A stretch of 64,000 nt of DNA from Streptomyces sp. AP-93 (GCF_022808175.1 NZ_JALGBX010000005.1:1-64000); one strand, 5' to 3'. Counted from the stretch's first letter, positions 38,358 through 47,075 are shown. Translations and numbers: made by a program. Notes: a model not told the origin generated them from the letters alone.

Positions 38358-38457
38358 CGTCCGTCCGTCCGTCCGACTTTTCTTGAACAAAGTGCAAGGC
38401 GACTGCCGAGCGGCGGCACGGCCGCTGAGTGCGTCTCGGAGAAAATCCTCGGAGCGG

Positions 38458-38484
38458 TGTCGATCCGACCGCGCCCCGTTCGTC
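38458..38484 (+). promoter_or_regulatory. ECF42-type promoter
   Basis: TGTCGA (38458-38463) and CGTC (38481-38484) are spaced by 17 bases. This matches the -35 TGTCGA and -10 CG(A/T)C pattern reported for ECF42 sigma factors, whose usual target is a DGPF gene like the one starting at 38583. Confidence 0.6.
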
Positions 38485-38527
38485 GTCATGTCGTACGGCG
38501 ATTCGCCGCACGGAGAACGACAGGAAA

Positions 38528-38569
38528 CGACAGGACCTGACAGGGACCGAGAGGCCCGACAGGACCTGA
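38528..38569 (+). repeat. Direct repeat in the 5' leader of the DGPF gene
   Basis: CGACAGGACCTGA occurs at 38528-38540 and 38557-38569. A looser GACAGG/GAGAGG pattern surrounds both copies. It lies in the predicted untranslated leader, just before the ribosome site. Confidence 0.6.
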
Positions 38570-38582
38570 GAGGAGCCGGACC

Positions 38583-38933
38583 ATGAAGTACATGCTGCTG
38601 ATCAACGCTGGTGCGATCGGTGAGGACGGCGGGGCCGCCGAGTGCACGGTCGAGGACTGGATGGTCTACGACAAGGAGGTCAGGGAGGCCGGAATCTGGG
38701 TGTCCGGAGAGTCGCTCGCGGACCTGGTCACCGCCACGACGGTACGGGTCGGCCAGGACGGCAGGCGGGCCGTCACCGACGGGCCCTTCGCGGAGAGCCG
38801 CGAGGTCCTCGGCGGCTTCTACGTCATCGACGTACCGGACCTGGACGTCGCGCTCGACTGGGCCGCCCGCTGTCCCGGCGCGCGCGGCAGCGGGTCGGTC
38901 GTGGTCCGCCCGATCGCCGAGTTCGGGGTCTGA
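38583..38933 (+). CDS. YCII/DGPF-domain protein
   Basis: This 116-residue protein has the DGPF box (VTDGPFAESREVLGGFYVID) and the ferredoxin-like YCII fold beginning MKYMLLI. Such proteins are the characteristic partners of ECF42 sigma factors. Their biochemical role is unknown, though a YCII His/Asp pair hints at enzymatic or ligand-binding activity. GAGAGGAG precedes the ATG. The sigma factor gene starts two bases after this stop. The predicted promoter and direct repeats upstream suggest control by its own ECF42 factor. Confidence 0.9.
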   Translation: MKYMLLINAGAIGEDGGAAECTVEDWMVYDKEVREAGIWVSGESLADLVTATTVRVGQDGRRAVTDGPFAESREVLGGFYVIDVPDLDVALDWAARCPGARGSGSVVVRPIAEFGV

Positions 38934-38935
38934 CG

Positions 38936-40255
38936 GTGGGGGACGAGGGAACCGCCGGGCGCGGCCCGTCCACCGGATCCTTCCACCGGACTTCCGCCAG
39001 GTCGTCCGTGGAGGCGGTGTTCCGGGAGGAGCGCGGCCGCCTGCTCGCCTCCCTCGTCCGCCGGTTCGGCGATCTCGACCTGGCCGAAGAGGTCACCTCG
39101 GAGGCCGTCGAGGCGGCCCTGGTGCACTGGCCCGTCGAGGGCGTTCCGGCCAGGCCCGGGGCCTGGCTGCTCACCACGGCCCGGCGCAAGGCCGTCGACC
39201 GCCTGCGGCGGGACCAGGCGTACGCCGCCCGGCTCGCCATCCTCCAGGTGGAGGCGGAACGGGCCGACCCGGCCCCGCCCGCGGATGCCGACGGCGAGCT
39301 GCCCGATGAGCGGTTGCAGATGTTCTTCACGTGCGCCCACCCCGCTCTCGCGGCCGAGGACCGCACGGCGCTGACCCTGCGCTGCCTGGCCGGTCTGACG
39401 ACGCCCGAGGTGGCGCGTGCCTTCCTGGTGCCGCCCGCGACGATGGCGCAGCGGATCGTACGGGCGAAGAGGAAGATCCGCGAGGCGCGCATCCCCTTCC
39501 GGGTACCCGGCGCCGACGAGCTGCCCGAGCGCCTGCCCGGGGTGCTCCAGGTCGTCTACTCGGTCTTCACCGAGGGGTACGCGGCCAGCTCGGGCCCGGA
39601 GCTGCAACGGCTCGACCTCGCCGAGGAGGCCATCCGGCTGGCGCGGATCCTACGCTGCCTGCTGCCCGCCGAGCGGGAGGCCGGCGGCCTGCTCGCGCTG
39701 ATGCTCCTGATCCACGCCAGGCGCGAGGCCCGTACCGGCCCGGACGGCGAGCTCGTGCTGCTCGACGACCAGGACCGCGGCCGCTGGGACCGGTCGATGA
39801 TCGAGGAGGGCCGCGGCCTGGTCGTCTCCGCGCTGACGGGCGGGCCACCCGGCCCGTACGGGGTGCAGGCCGCCATCGCCGCCCTTCACGACGAGGCCGC
39901 GGACCTCGCGACCACCGACTGGCCGCAGGTCGTCGCGCTCTACGACGTACTGCTCGCGCTCGCTCCGTCCCCCGTCGTCGCGCTGAACCGGGCGGTGGCG
40001 GTGGCCATGCGCGACGGGCCGCAGGCCGGCCTGACCCTGCTCGACGACCTTGCCGGCGAGCAGCAGCTGCGCGGCCACCACCCCTATCCGGCCGCCCGAG
40101 GGGACCTGCTGCACCGGCTCGGCCGGCTGCCCGAGGCCGCGGCGGCCTACCGGGAAGCGCTCGACCTGGCCGGCACCGAACCCGAACGCGCACACCTGCG
40201 ACGCAGGCTGAACGCTGTTCTGCCGTCCGGTCCGGACGGCAGAACCGGTACCTGA
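38936..40255 (+). CDS. ECF42 sigma factor with C-terminal TPR-like extension
   Basis: This 439-residue protein begins with sigma region 2 (FREERGRLLASLVRRFGDLD, LAEEVTSEAVEAAL) and region 4 (LTTPEVARAFLVPPATMAQR). A C-terminal extension of about 220 residues follows (DUF6596/TPR-like; PELQRLDLAEEAIRLARIL and later VALNRAVAVAMRDGP). The long extension is the mark of ECF42 and is needed for activity in studied members, which have no anti-sigma factor. The GTG start is two bases after the DGPF gene, giving translational coupling. It directs polymerase to TGTCGA-type promoters. Confidence 0.92.
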   Translation: MGDEGTAGRGPSTGSFHRTSARSSVEAVFREERGRLLASLVRRFGDLDLAEEVTSEAVEAALVHWPVEGVPARPGAWLLTTARRKAVDRLRRDQAYAARLAILQVEAERADPAPPADADGELPDERLQMFFTCAHPALAAEDRTALTLRCLAGLTTPEVARAFLVPPATMAQRIVRAKRKIREARIPFRVPGADELPERLPGVLQVVYSVFTEGYAASSGPELQRLDLAEEAIRLARILRCLLPAEREAGGLLALMLLIHARREARTGPDGELVLLDDQDRGRWDRSMIEEGRGLVVSALTGGPPGPYGVQAAIAALHDEAADLATTDWPQVVALYDVLLALAPSPVVALNRAVAVAMRDGPQAGLTLLDDLAGEQQLRGHHPYPAARGDLLHRLGRLPEAAAAYREALDLAGTEPERAHLRRRLNAVLPSGPDGRTGT

Positions 40256-40321
40256 CGGCGGAACACCCAGACCACCGCCGTACCGGCCGGCTGCCCGTGG
40301 ATCGTGCCGGTGGTGTCGGGC

Positions 40322-42142
40322 CTACCTGGCCTTGCGGGCGTGCAGGACGTACGCCTCCAGGGGGAGGGGGCTGTGGTCGATCAGCTCCAGTCCGGCGTCG
40401 GCGAGCAGTCGGGCGTAGTGCTCGGCGCGGCGTTCGCGACCGCCGACGTTGCACATCATGTGGAGGTCCCAGGCCGTGGCCAGTGAGGGGGAACCGTCGG
40501 CGGGCAGCAGCCGTTCGATGACCAGAAGGTCTGCGTCGGCGGGCATCGCGCGGGCGCAGTGGCGCAGGATCTCCCGGCACCGGTCGTCGTCCCAGTCGTG
40601 CAGGATGCGGGAGAGGACGTACACGTCGCCCCCGTGCGGTACGTCGGCGAAGTCGCCGCTGCTGTAGTCACAGCGGGCGCCGCAGCCCGCTGCGTCGAGC
40701 GAGCGGCGGGCCGCCTCGATGGCGTGCGGGCGCTCCAGGAGCGTGCCCCGCAGACCCGGGTGTGCGGTCAGGATGCGCCCGAGGAGTTCGCCGTTGCCAC
40801 CGGCGACGTCGACGACGGTCCGCGGGGTGGATGCCTGGGCCGCCGCGGTGATCACTGGGTGGGCGGGGAGCGGCTGGAACATGCGCGAACTGGCGGCCAT
40901 GGAACGGTCGAAGAGGTCGGCCAGTTCGGGGTCGCGTGCGAAGTGGTCGAAGTGGTTGTCGCCGAAGAGGTGGTCGAAGGCCGGCTGTCCGGTCCGTACG
41001 GTGTGGTCGAGGGCGGCGAAGGACTGGTAGAAGGGGCCCCCGTACATCAGGGCCAGCGGGCGCATCGTGTCGGGGGAGTCCGCGCGGAGCAGGGCTCCGA
41101 GCTGGGTGAGGCGGAAGGTTTCCTCATCTTTGGAGGCCGCGGAGGCCTCGGAGCCCGCGGTCTGCTCGGAGCCCGCGGTCTGCTCGGCCACGACGCCCAG
41201 CATCGTGAGATAGCGGAGCAGGGTGGCGAGGTTCTCGGGGCGGGTGGCGGTGCGTCGGGCGAGTTCCCGGGTGCTGATGGCCGCGTGCGGGTCCATGGCG
41301 TCGGGCAGGCCCAGGCGGGCGAACGAGGCGAGTGCCTGTGTCGTCCATGCTCCGGTGAGGAGGCGCAGGAGCGTCTCGGCGGGCCGGTCCGCGTCCGGGC
41401 GCTCCATCGGGTCCGCGCGGAGATGGTCGCGGAGGTGGTCGTCGAGGGCGTCCCGGTGTTCGCCGGGCGTGTAGAGCTCCAGGCGGCGGTAGCCGCTCGC
41501 CCCGGCCGCGGGGGTGGTGAAGTAGAGGACGGTGCCGTCCTCGTGCGGGTTGTACCCGCCGCCGTCGGGGCGGGCTCCGTGTCGGGCCAGCACCGCGCAC
41601 AGGCCGCGCAGCACCAGTGGGTCCGGGTGCTCCAGCTCGAGGGCCAGGTGGGCCTCGTGGTCCCGGGCGCGTTCGTACGCGGCTATCCCCTCCAGGTCCG
41701 AGTGCGCGGGCACCATGAGGGCGAACACCTCCACCGCACGGCGCTCACCGGCCGGGCCCTGGACGCGGGGGCGCAGGATCCGGACGTCGAGCTCTGCCAG
41801 GTCACGGCGGTGGCGCCGGGCGAGTCGCTCCCGTACGACGACGCTGGGCTGGGACGGGGTGTCGACGGAGAGCCCGCAGTCGCCGAGTTGGCGGCGCAGG
41901 TCCTGCGGGTCGGTGGGGAAGAGCAGCAGGCCGGCGTGGGCGAAGCGGCAGTGCGGGGCCAGGGACTCCAGTTCCGGGCCGCGCAGCCCGGGCAGCAGGA
42001 GCGGTAACAGGGTGGCGGTGTCGTGTTCCCGCACGAAGGCTACGGCCGCGCGCAGGCGGGCCGTGTCGTCGGGAAGCATCGTTTCGCCTTGAAGCGGCGG
42101 TCTGGCGGGGCGCGTCGCTTGGCCGGGAAGGGTCGTCGTCAT
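40322..42142 (-). CDS. O-methyltransferase with an unrecognised N-terminal domain
   Basis: This 606-residue protein has a C-terminal SAM-dependent methyltransferase (about 265-606) of the plant-OMT/acetylserotonin type. It shows a winged-helix dimer region (ISTRELARRTATRPENLATL), the SAM loop VVDVAGGNGELLGRIL, and SRILHDWDDDRCREIL with the catalytic His in LHDWDD. The first 250 residues (AFVREHDTATLLPLLLPGLR ... EDGTVLYFTTPAAGASGYRR) match nothing I can name. A tandem SEQTAG duplication lies in the linker. It is followed upstream by a flavin monooxygenase on the same strand, suggesting hydroxylation then O-methylation of an aromatic small molecule. Confidence 0.8.
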   Translation of the reverse strand: MTTTLPGQATRPARPPLQGETMLPDDTARLRAAVAFVREHDTATLLPLLLPGLRGPELESLAPHCRFAHAGLLLFPTDPQDLRRQLGDCGLSVDTPSQPSVVVRERLARRHRRDLAELDVRILRPRVQGPAGERRAVEVFALMVPAHSDLEGIAAYERARDHEAHLALELEHPDPLVLRGLCAVLARHGARPDGGGYNPHEDGTVLYFTTPAAGASGYRRLELYTPGEHRDALDDHLRDHLRADPMERPDADRPAETLLRLLTGAWTTQALASFARLGLPDAMDPHAAISTRELARRTATRPENLATLLRYLTMLGVVAEQTAGSEQTAGSEASAASKDEETFRLTQLGALLRADSPDTMRPLALMYGGPFYQSFAALDHTVRTGQPAFDHLFGDNHFDHFARDPELADLFDRSMAASSRMFQPLPAHPVITAAAQASTPRTVVDVAGGNGELLGRILTAHPGLRGTLLERPHAIEAARRSLDAAGCGARCDYSSGDFADVPHGGDVYVLSRILHDWDDDRCREILRHCARAMPADADLLVIERLLPADGSPSLATAWDLHMMCNVGGRERRAEHYARLLADAGLELIDHSPLPLEAYVLHARKAR

Positions 42143-42271
42143 CGTGGAGGTTCCTCGGGCGGTGCTGGGGCGGGTGCTCCGGCGGCGCGGAGCATGGTGG
42201 ACCGGCTGTGCAGTTGACCGGCTGTGCGGTGGTCGAGCGAGGGGGGCGGTGCGGGCGGGGAAGGCCGGTGG

Positions 42272-43486
42272 TCACATGCCGACGTAGTTCTCGGCGAACC
42301 AGTCCTGGTGGGCGCGGGAGGTACGCAAGGAGTCGAGGCGGGCGCGCCGCAGGGAAGCCTGGAAAAACGATCCGCCTGACTGGTCCCGGCCCGGGATCGC
42401 GTGCAGCAGTCCGGTCATCCACTGGGTGAACTCCTGCGCGCGCCAGATGTGCGCCAGGCACTGCGCGGAGTAGCGGTCGAGGGCTGAGCCGTCCCCTCCG
42501 GCGAGGGTCTCGGCGAGGGCTCCGGCCAAGATCTCCGCCTCCAGCACGGCGAGGTTCGCGCCCTTCGCGGCGGCCGGCGCGGTCAGGCTCGCGGCGTCGC
42601 CGGCGAGCAGGAGCGAGCCGTGGCGCAGCGGTTCGACCACGTCGCACGCGAGGTCGACGACTCCGCGCTCGATGATCGGCCCCCTGCGCAGCGGGCCGTG
42701 CTCCGCAGCGCGCATCCGCAGGTCGAGTTCGTCCCAGATCCGCTCCTCGGACCAGGCGTCGGCGGGGGCGCCGCGCTGGCACTGGAGGTAGTACCGCGTG
42801 ACCTGTGGGCTGCGGGCCATGTGGCCGGCGAAGCCGCGGTCGTGGACGGCGTAGCCGACGGCGTCGAAGCTGGGCGGAGCCTCGGCGAGCAGGCCGAGCC
42901 AGCTCACACCGTGGTCGTGGTGGTGGCGGACCGCGTCGGGCGGCAGCGAGCGGCGGGACGCTCCGTGGCGGCCGTCGCAGCCGGCGACGTAGCGGGCGTC
43001 CCATCGGGTCGGGCGGCTGTCCGGCTCCCGGGTGGTGACGTACGGCCGGTCGCCGTCGGCGTCGTGGACCGCCAGCGCCTCGGTTCCGAAGTGGATCCTG
43101 CCACCGCCGTCGAGGTAGTGCGTCAGGAGGTCCGTCACCAGGTTCTGCTGCGGGTAGACGGTGTGCTGTTCGCCCCGGCCCAGGGAGCCGTAGTCGAGGC
43201 GGAAGCGTCCGTCCCCGGTACGGAACTCGCACGTACCGTGGGTGCGCCCGTGCCGGTGCAGGCCGTCGGCGAGGCCGTGGCGGTCCAGGATCCGTACGGT
43301 GTTCGGCGCGAGGAAGCCGGCCCGGGCCCGGGTCTGGACGTGTGCGCGGTCGGCGCGTTCGAGCACGACGCAGTCGATCCCGGCGGCGAGCAGGAGGTTG
43401 GCGAGCACCAGGCCGGCGGGGCCGGCGCCGAGCACGACCACATCGGCCGAGGCGCTTGATCCTCGAAGATTCTGACTTTCTGTCAT
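42272..43486 (-). CDS. FAD-dependent aromatic monooxygenase (PobA-like)
   Basis: This protein of about 404 residues has the flavoprotein hydroxylase motifs: VVVLGAGPAGLVLANLLL (FAD Rossmann), ARYVAGCDGRHGASRR (the DG motif) and GSLLLAGDAASLTAPAAAKG (second FAD motif). PQQNLVTDLL and the overall length match 4-hydroxybenzoate 3-monooxygenase-like enzymes. The ATG at 43484-43486 was chosen close to the Rossmann motif; an upstream GTG at 43528 is possible. It lies 129 bases before the O-methyltransferase fusion and is probably in the same transcript. The substrate is likely a phenolic acid or heteroaromatic compound. Confidence 0.85.
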   Translation of the reverse strand: MTESQNLRGSSASADVVVLGAGPAGLVLANLLLAAGIDCVVLERADRAHVQTRARAGFLAPNTVRILDRHGLADGLHRHGRTHGTCEFRTGDGRFRLDYGSLGRGEQHTVYPQQNLVTDLLTHYLDGGGRIHFGTEALAVHDADGDRPYVTTREPDSRPTRWDARYVAGCDGRHGASRRSLPPDAVRHHHDHGVSWLGLLAEAPPSFDAVGYAVHDRGFAGHMARSPQVTRYYLQCQRGAPADAWSEERIWDELDLRMRAAEHGPLRRGPIIERGVVDLACDVVEPLRHGSLLLAGDAASLTAPAAAKGANLAVLEAEILAGALAETLAGGDGSALDRYSAQCLAHIWRAQEFTQWMTGLLHAIPGRDQSGGSFFQASLRRARLDSLRTSRAHQDWFAENYVGM

Positions 43487-43603
43487 AGCGCGGGAATCAT
43501 ATGCACGGAAGATCCAGAGGAAGATCACCCGTAACCCGTATGCAGCAATGGGGTGATGATCATCACGCTCGTCGGTGGCCGTTGGCGGTGCGGTGACGAC
43601 GAA

Positions 43604-44281
43604 TCAGGCTGGTTTGCCCGAACAGCCCTTCTCCTTGTGGTCTGTTACGTGGCTCATCCAGAGCACTACGTCACAGATCCGCAGGGCCGAAACCGTTTCC
43701 GGCACCTCGGCATCGTCCCGCAGCGAGAGCAACTGCTCGTGCAGAGCCTTGCCATCGGCAGCCAGCGCGTCGCGCAGCGACAACCAGAACGACGCGGGTT
43801 CTGCGACCGCACAGCGCACGACCTGGTCATAGACCGGCAGAAGGCGTGGACGCTTGCGGGCCAGAAGCTTGTTGGCCGTCACCCAGCCCAAACCCCTCTG
43901 CCCCGTGAGGAGATGCCAGGCCCGGTCGGCGGGAGAGCCGGGCCCCAGCAGGGCAGGTTCTGCGTGTCCCATGTCGACATCGGCAGGTATCTGGCCGAGG
44001 AGGACGGAAAGCTCCCCGGCGAGGGGGCCCTCCAACAAGGCGAGTGCGGCCCGGGGCGGCACCTGAACGGACAGCATCTGAACGGCCATCAGGTCTGCCG
44101 CAGTGACGATGTCGGCGATGTCCGCCCGGTCGCCCCCACCGTCCAGGTGCTCGAAACGGGAGCCTGTGAAGGCGGGCGTACCACCCTCGAGCCCGTCGTC
44201 GAAGTACCGTCGCAGGTCAGCCGCCGCGTCGGCAGTGGACAGCAGCGCGCGCAACCGCTCGGTGAAGCCAACAGACGCCAT
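43604..44281 (-). CDS. DUF6308-family protein
   Basis: This 225-residue soluble protein has the DUF6308 pattern: LRRYFDDGLEGGTPAFTGSR, FEHLDGGGDR, then WVTANKLLARKRPRLLPVYD and a C-terminal LRICDVVLWMSHVTD. The GWVTANKLLARKRPRL section resembles a helix-hairpin-helix-like element. Such proteins are common in streptomycetes and often lie in accessory regions, but the function is unknown. The start ATG is at 44279-44281, with AGGGAGAGTTGCC upstream. It is monocistronic, between the monooxygenase and the methyltransferase. Confidence 0.8.
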   Translation of the reverse strand: MASVGFTERLRALLSTADAAADLRRYFDDGLEGGTPAFTGSRFEHLDGGGDRADIADIVTAADLMAVQMLSVQVPPRAALALLEGPLAGELSVLLGQIPADVDMGHAEPALLGPGSPADRAWHLLTGQRGLGWVTANKLLARKRPRLLPVYDQVVRCAVAEPASFWLSLRDALAADGKALHEQLLSLRDDAEVPETVSALRICDVVLWMSHVTDHKEKGCSGKPA

Positions 44282-44476
44282 GGCAACTCTCCCTACGATG
44301 GTGCAGACGGCCGGAGCTGCGCCGCTTCGCGCAGCTCACCAGCGTAGACGCCGGGCCTGCCGGACACCGGTGATACTCCTCGACGGACGCCGGACGTCGT
44401 ACAACCGGCAGGAGACGGCGTTCCGGCGGTCTGCTTCCCGGCGTCCGCAAGCATGTCCTCCAACAGCGCGGGTCGG

Positions 44477-45049
44477 TCAGGGGCGCAGGGCGTAGCAGCG
44501 GAGCACGTCAAGGTCATGGGTCCGGACGACGGACCAGCCCGCGGTGAGGATCTCGGCCTCGGCGGGGCTGATCCCGAGGCCTTGGAGCGGGTCGGTGTCC
44601 TTCCGGCGGCCGGTGATCTCGGTGACCACCCAGAAGACCCCGCCGGGTACCAGGAGGCGACGGACGCGGTTGACGAACGCCCCCTTGGCGTCGAGCCACC
44701 GGTAGACCAGCCGGCAGGTGATGACCGCGTAGGCGCGTTCCGGCAGGGCGGTCAGGTCGTCGGCCCCGATGTCGGCGCACCTCCACAGCGGTCCGGGCCT
44801 GTCCGCGCAGTCCCGGGCGGCGGCGAGCGCGAGGGCGCTGGGGGAGCAGTCGATCCCGGTGGTGCGGTATCCCAGCTGATGGTGGAGGTGACGGGTCAAG
44901 GCGCCGTCGCCACAGCCGATGTCGAGGGCGGGCCTTCCCCGGCCGGGTCCGAGGTGCTCGTCCAGCAGCCGTGTCTCGACGGCGTCGAGCCGCCGGTACC
45001 GGCGGCCCTGGGTCCAGAGGGGATCCCAGTACGCGGCAGTCGATGTCAT
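44477..45049 (-). CDS. SAM-dependent class I methyltransferase
   Basis: This 190-residue protein has the methyltransferase core: ALDIGCGDGALTRHL (motif I, 41-55), TGIDCSPSALALAAAR (motif II acidic), CADIGADDL and LVPGGVFWVVTEI. It begins AYWDPLWTQGRRYRR. It is divergent from an amidinotransferase gene (58 bases between starts). That pairing recalls the creatine route, where guanidinoacetate made by an amidinotransferase is N-methylated. This is inference from adjacency only; the fold does not prove the substrate. The ribosome site is weak (GGGGGATC). Confidence 0.8.
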   Translation of the reverse strand: MTSTAAYWDPLWTQGRRYRRLDAVETRLLDEHLGPGRGRPALDIGCGDGALTRHLHHQLGYRTTGIDCSPSALALAAARDCADRPGPLWRCADIGADDLTALPERAYAVITCRLVYRWLDAKGAFVNRVRRLLVPGGVFWVVTEITGRRKDTDPLQGLGISPAEAEILTAGWSVVRTHDLDVLRCYALRP

Positions 45050-45107
45050 CGTCAGGAAGATCCCCCGGCACAGGCATGACGAAACGAGGCGGGGGCAGGC
45101 GCCTTCC

Positions 45108-46361
45108 ATGGCAGAGACTTCGGGCCGGGGCTCCCACCAGCCCCCCACGGCCCCCGCCACCGCAGTCCAGGTCGACCACCCGCACCTGGGCGCCGCAGCC
45201 CCACACCTGGGCGAGGCCCCGCACCTGGGCGCCGAAGCCCCGTACCCGGACCATGGAGTACCCGGAAGGGTCGCGGGCCCTGTCGTATCGCCGGTCAATT
45301 CACACAACGAGTGGGACCCGCTGGAGGAGGTCATCGTCGGGTGTGTCGGCGGTGCCACGATCCCCTCCCGCCATCCCGTCGTGGCCTGCAACATCCCCCC
45401 GTGGGCCGCGCGGCTCCAGGGCGTCGCAGCCGGTTTCGAGTACCCGCGCAGGATGGTCGAGCCGGCCCGGCACGAGCTCGACGAGTTCGTCGCTCTCCTC
45501 CAGTCGCTCGGCGTCACGGTCAGACGGCCGGACCCGGTCGACCACAGGCAGCGCTTCGGCACCCCCGACTGGTCGTCGCGCGGCTTCTGCAACGCCAATC
45601 CGCGTGACAGCATGCTCGTGATCGGTGACGAGATCATCGAAACCCCGATGGCCTGGCCGTGCCGGTACTTCGAGACCGCCGCGTACCGTTCGATCCTCAA
45701 GGACTACTTCCGGCGCGGCGCGCGCTGGACGGCGGCACCGAAACCACAGCTCACGGACGATCTGTTCGAGCCCGGTTTCCGGGTCCCCGAGGCCGGCGAG
45801 CCCATCCGTCACATCCTCACCGAGTTCGAGCCGGTCTTCGATGCGGCGGATTTCATGCGGGCGGGACGCGACCTGTTCGCGACGCGGAGCAACGTCACCA
45901 ACCGCATGGGGATCGAATGGCTGCGCCGCCATCTCGGCCCCGGCTACCGCATCCACGAGATCGAGAGCCGCTGCCGCACGCCGATGCACATCGACACGAC
46001 CTTCGTCCTGCTCGCGCCCGGCAAGGCGCTGGTCAACCCCGAGTACATCGATGTCGACCGGCTGCCCGACGTCCTGAGTTCGTGGGACGTGCTGATCGCA
46101 CCCGATCCCGACCCCATCGACGAACGCCTGCTGAAGGTCACGTCGATGTGCGGCAAGTGGCTCAGCATGAACGTTCTCGTGATCGACGAGGAACGGGTGA
46201 TCGTCGAGCGGCACCACACCGGCATGCTGCGGGCGCTCGAACGATGGGGGTTCGAGCCGGTCCCGTGCTCCTTCATGCACTACGCACCGTTCGGCGGCTC
46301 GTTCCACTGCGCGACGCTCGACACCCGGCGTCGCGGCACGCTCGATTCGTACTTCCCGTGA
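45108..46361 (+). CDS. Glycine/inosamine-type amidinotransferase
   Basis: This 417-residue protein belongs to the GATM/StrB amidinotransferase family. The core starts NEWDPLEEVIVG (67-78). Catalytic residues are in place: D245 in PVFDAADF, H294 in MHIDTTF, and nucleophile Cys401 in GGSFHCATLD. It transfers an amidino group from arginine to an amine acceptor such as glycine or an aminocyclitol. No aminoglycoside genes are near. The N-terminal 60 residues are an extra segment with three HLGA/HLGE repeats, placed before the conserved core. The ATG at 45108 is the only plausible start in frame. Confidence 0.9.
   Translation: MAETSGRGSHQPPTAPATAVQVDHPHLGAAAPHLGEAPHLGAEAPYPDHGVPGRVAGPVVSPVNSHNEWDPLEEVIVGCVGGATIPSRHPVVACNIPPWAARLQGVAAGFEYPRRMVEPARHELDEFVALLQSLGVTVRRPDPVDHRQRFGTPDWSSRGFCNANPRDSMLVIGDEIIETPMAWPCRYFETAAYRSILKDYFRRGARWTAAPKPQLTDDLFEPGFRVPEAGEPIRHILTEFEPVFDAADFMRAGRDLFATRSNVTNRMGIEWLRRHLGPGYRIHEIESRCRTPMHIDTTFVLLAPGKALVNPEYIDVDRLPDVLSSWDVLIAPDPDPIDERLLKVTSMCGKWLSMNVLVIDEERVIVERHHTGMLRALERWGFEPVPCSFMHYAPFGGSFHCATLDTRRRGTLDSYFP
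45179..45245 (+). repeat. Three-copy tandem repeat at the amidinotransferase 5' end
   Basis: Three imperfect copies of CC(G/A)CACCTGGGCG plus about ten bases encode HLGA, HLGE and HLGA. They sit between the ATG and the conserved domain, close to the divergent methyltransferase start, so they could also act at the DNA level. Confidence 0.6.
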
Positions 46362-46397
46362 TCGGACGGACACACATCCAGGGCCCGCCCCGTCCAC

Positions 46398-47075
46398 TCA
46401 CTGCCCCCCGGGCTCCGGTTCGGGCTCGGTCGCGGTGAGGACACCGATCTTGTCGAGGCGGTGTTCCGGGTTGTTCTGCGCGTCACGCCAGAAGTTGCCC
46501 GCCGCGTTGTCCTCCGGCGTCAGGCACGTGCTCACGGTGATCATGGCCCGCGTGGGGGCCGTGCCCGGAGATCCGGGGACCGCGGCCCGCTGTGCGTCCA
46601 TGGAGGCCTGCGACCGGAAGGACGTCGTCCGCGTCGTGGTGATGACGTACTCGTACCGCACTCCGTCGGCGGTCACGTACACGGACGCACCCGTCTTCAG
46701 CGAAGGCAGCGCCCAGAGCGGTCCTCCCGCCGAGATGCGGTGGGCGTTCACGATGTAGTTCCCCACGTCTCCGGGTCCGACCCCGCCGCGGGGCCCGTAA
46801 GGGCTCGATGCCACGCCGCGATCTTGGATCAGCGTGCCCGGAGCGTCATCAGGACTGCCCTCGTAGGGGATCACGGCCAGGCCGGACACCCCGATGGCGG
46901 GTATCGACAGGACGGCCTCCTGGACACGGGCGACCGCCTGACGGGGGACCTGCTCCCGATCGGCCGGAGCGGCCACCGCCGGTGCGGCGAGCAGGAGGGT
47001 GAGCGTGGCGCACACCAGCGCTTTCGGCACGGTGCGGGAGACACGGAACGGGTGCTGGGTCATGGCGGAGTCCAT
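46398..47075 (-). CDS. Class E/F sortase-like transpeptidase
   Basis: This protein of about 225 residues has a signal or anchor segment (ALVCATLTLLLAAPAVAAP). The sortase barrel shows IPAIGVSGLAVIPYEG, GNYIVNAHRISAGG (catalytic His; the usual GH is AH here), ITVSTCLTP (catalytic Cys) and a late FWRDAQNNPEHR that supplies the Arg. Sortases join surface proteins to the cell wall or pilus lipid II. No LPxTG-type substrate is encoded nearby. Two ATGs, at 47075 and 47063, are possible, with neither well supported by a ribosome site. Confidence 0.82.
   Translation of the reverse strand: MDSAMTQHPFRVSRTVPKALVCATLTLLLAAPAVAAPADREQVPRQAVARVQEAVLSIPAIGVSGLAVIPYEGSPDDAPGTLIQDRGVASSPYGPRGGVGPGDVGNYIVNAHRISAGGPLWALPSLKTGASVYVTADGVRYEYVITTTRTTSFRSQASMDAQRAAVPGSPGTAPTRAMITVSTCLTPEDNAAGNFWRDAQNNPEHRLDKIGVLTATEPEPEPGGQ

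Noticed and set aside
44293..44517. 74-residue frame between the DUF6308 and methyltransferase genes
   Set aside because: It overlaps the methyltransferase end, lacks a ribosome site and shows no conserved pattern.
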